The notes under the pieces were generated by a model that saw only the letters and a list, made by a program, of their open reading frames with translations, had not been told where the DNA came from and ran no database searches. Shown piece after piece: positions 62,640 to 64,000 of a DNA stretch of 64,000 nt. The translations under genes and the position numbers were made by a program. Numbering within the stretch: the stretch's first letter is position 1; each line of letters starts with the position of its first letter. This stretch comes from Sporodiniella umbellata. Lineage: Eukaryota; Mucoromycota; Mucoromycetes; Mucorales; Rhizopodaceae. The stretch spans positions 1 to 64,000 of the forward strand of contig JAIXMR010000028.1 of assembly GCA_025677835.1 (NCBI GenBank), given 5' to 3'.

Positions 62640-63092
62640 TGTTTCCAGGAATTAAGAGATCTTCAAAATAGCAGCTGACGGTAGCATCGGCTTCTTGGGT
62701 CAACTCTACAACGTTTTCTTAATAAAGTATACACGTCGCTTGCTCTCTCATGATGACAGTAGCTATTTTGCTGACGGCAAAACAAAGTACAGATGGGTTG
62801 GAAGCGAGAGGTTAATGCTTTGATAAAATAAAACCAGTCTATCTGAGTGCACTCTTGTTGAAATTCAATCTATTGTTATTTAGTCTATTGTGTTTCGGTT
62901 TCTAATACAGTTCCAGTGGTATGACATCTTGTTTTGGTCGTGGCGCTGTCGTTTATAGTCATTCCATAAACACTAATGAAGAGGTTTTTAAAATTTTACT
63001 GTTTATTGCTCCACGCCTTGTATATCGAAAAAAAAAAAAAAAAAGACTTTAGTCGCCAAACTCTTGATTCAGTTGAAGCATTGAAATGTGTT
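62640..63092 (+). pseudogene. possible relic of a FunK1-type protein kinase
   Basis: Two separated open stretches read in protein-like fashion. The first, about 62668-62822, has IAADGSIGFLGQLYNVFLIK and DGKTKYRWVGSERL. The second, about 62910-63085, has SSSGMTSCFGRGAVVYSHSI then NTNEEVFKILLFIAPRLVYR, an A run, and LVAKLLIQLKH before a stop. The GRGAVVY glycine loop and following lysine resemble fungal FunK1 kinases (GRGTxVY). Stops between the parts and the missing catalytic core suggest decay. It runs opposite to CRIPT and ends just before it. Weak identification. Confidence 0.3.
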
Positions 63093-63139
63093 GTACGTGT
63101 TGGTAGAAGAAGTCATGATAGTTTCGAACGATTATTTGA

Positions 63140-63671
63140 TTATTTGGCTGTTTGCGTGTATTTACTGGTATCCAACACCTGCTTGCCGCACATTGCGCAT
63201 ATACCCTTTTTATAAGAGCAATCTATTTACATTCAGTACGATTCATACAGTAAAAAATAGTGTATAAAAAGTTTGGATATTTTATTACCTTGGCAATAAT
63301 GGGCCTTGTCTTGATGCACTCTATTTTTACATAATTTACACTTGCTTTCCAAAGGGTTGAATCGTCTTTTTTTTTTTAAAAAAAAAAAAAAAAGAAATTA
63401 CATCAATACAATGTTTGTTTTGTTTGGGATCTATGTTGATTTACCCTGCTTTTGCGGATTTCGATAGCAGCTTGTTTTGATTAATCTTTCTTCCAGAAGA
63501 GCCAGCTAGATTTCCAAAAAAAAAAAAAAAAAAAAAAAAAAGCACAATGTCAATAACAGAAATCAGTTTTTGATGATTTATTTATTTGCCTTTAGCATTG
63601 TTGGATCCTTCCTTCCATTTATCAGGTGCTGCTAGTCCAGTTAACTTTTTTTCACACTTTTTGCAGACCAT
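63140..63671 (-). CDS. CRIPT: CRIPT homologue (cysteine-rich PDZ-binding protein)
   Basis: Four exons on the complement (63590-63671, 63445-63505, 63289-63365, 63140-63222) give 100 aa; the human protein has 101. It starts MVCKKCEKKLTGLAAPDKWK, continues GSSGRKINQNKLLSKSAKAG and RFNPLESKCKLCKNRVHQDK, and ends DCSYKKGICAMCGKQVLDTS plus KYTQTAK. All CxxC pairs of the zinc-binding fold are kept. In animals CRIPT was first described as a PSD-95 partner and has been found in the minor (U12-type) spliceosome; in a fungus the spliceosomal role is the more plausible. Intron 1 (63506-63589) starts GCAAAT after AAAG, so it is a GC-AG intron; no GT donor exists in that stretch. Confidence 0.95.
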
Positions 63672-63940
63672 TTTCAAAAAAAAAAAAAAAAAAAAACTGA
63701 GTGAGAAAGCAAACAAACGAAACTGCGGCCATTTTAATGCGTTGGAGAAAAAAAAAAAAAAAACAAATAAATAGCCAATCAAATGTATCCAATCGTTGGT
63801 TTGAAAAATAAGCAAAGCAAGGGTGCCAAGAGCAATCCTTCTATGGTTTTCGGGTGTTTTTAATCTAAAGTACTGATTTATTCTGTTTAAGCTTAAAAGT
63901 GGTAGGCAAGACCACTCCTTTTTTTAATTATAAATCACCC
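63672..63940. other. CRIPT upstream region
   Basis: No gene seen; A runs at about 63677-63696 and 63748-63763. It contains the CRIPT promoter. Confidence 0.45.
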
Positions 63941-64000
63941 AAGTCAGCTTGGCTGGTAAGAATAAAAAGCTTCCTTGATCAAGAGAAAGCTTATGATGGT
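63940..64000 (+). mobile_element. possible LINE reverse-transcriptase fragment cut by the window edge
   Basis: The last bases read, in one frame, KSFLDQEKAYDG. The string LDQEKAYDxV is the palm-domain motif of non-LTR (LINE) reverse transcriptases, where the first Asp is catalytic. The frame runs off the window. Upstream of about 63940 the reading frame no longer looks like reverse transcriptase, so the element may be 5'-truncated. Based on a dozen residues only. Confidence 0.4.

Overview
The window looks like nuclear DNA of an early-diverging fungus, most likely Mucoromycota (Mucorales-like). The evidence is AT-rich DNA, dense genes cut by many short GT-AG introns (about 35-95 nt), long poly-A/poly-T runs between and inside genes, fungal gene families (group X hybrid histidine kinase, PDR-type ABC transporter, Dal5-type permease), and families typical of deep-branching opisthokonts (STRA6-like, CRIPT, sulfite oxidase). 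The species cannot be named from sequence alone. No tRNA, rRNA, CRISPR or bacterial operon was seen. I built exon models by hand; most junctions keep the reading frame and rebuild recognisable proteins.

Layout. 0.7-7.8 kb (+): SWD1/RbBP5 subunit of the COMPASS H3K4 methyltransferase, a small unknown ORF, and a large membrane-anchored tandem-START lipid-transfer-like protein. 7.9-11.7 kb (-): a STRA6-family (vertebrate retinol transporter) homologue. 11.8-17.2 kb (+): COP9 signalosome subunit 1, an MIT/coiled-coil protein resembling Atg38/NRBF2, and an N-myristoylation-motif SAM methyltransferase. 17.5-20 kb (-): actin capping protein alpha and a small SET protein. The SET gene shares an upstream region with a divergent (+) peroxisomal acyl-CoA thioesterase at 20.7-22.0 kb. 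22.2-24.7 kb (-): a BTB protein with a C-terminal CAP-Gly domain. 24.8-27.7 kb is gene-poor.

27.7-31.4 kb (-): an anion:cation symporter-type MFS permease and an LAT-like amino-acid transporter. 31.6-32.2 kb holds unresolved coding fragments. 33.0-40.6 kb (-): a very large hybrid histidine kinase (pseudokinase, AAA-type ATPase, GAF, HisKA, HATPase, receivers). 40.6-43.0 kb has no gene but contains a foldback element of about 470 bp. 43.1-44.9 kb (+): a kelch membrane protein. 45.7-46.6 kb (-): a DUF4203-like membrane protein. 46.7-47.2 kb (+): a 98-aa membrane protein whose stop codon overlaps that of the convergent ankyrin gene (47.2-48.7 kb, -).

48.7-52.7 kb has no supported gene. 52.7-57.2 kb (+): a PDR-type ABC transporter. 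57.6-59.3 kb (-): sulfite oxidase, in which a 6-nt microexon appears to carry the catalytic cysteine. 59.7-61.2 kb (-): a multi-pass fungal membrane protein. 62.6-63.1 kb (+): a possible decayed kinase. 63.1-63.7 kb (-): CRIPT. The right edge enters a possible LINE reverse transcriptase fragment.

Most genes are unrelated housekeeping or signalling loci rather than one pathway. No clustered new system was found. The most striking items are the sulfite oxidase microexon, the fungal STRA6 homologue, the BTB/CAP-Gly fusion, the tandem START protein and the foldback element.
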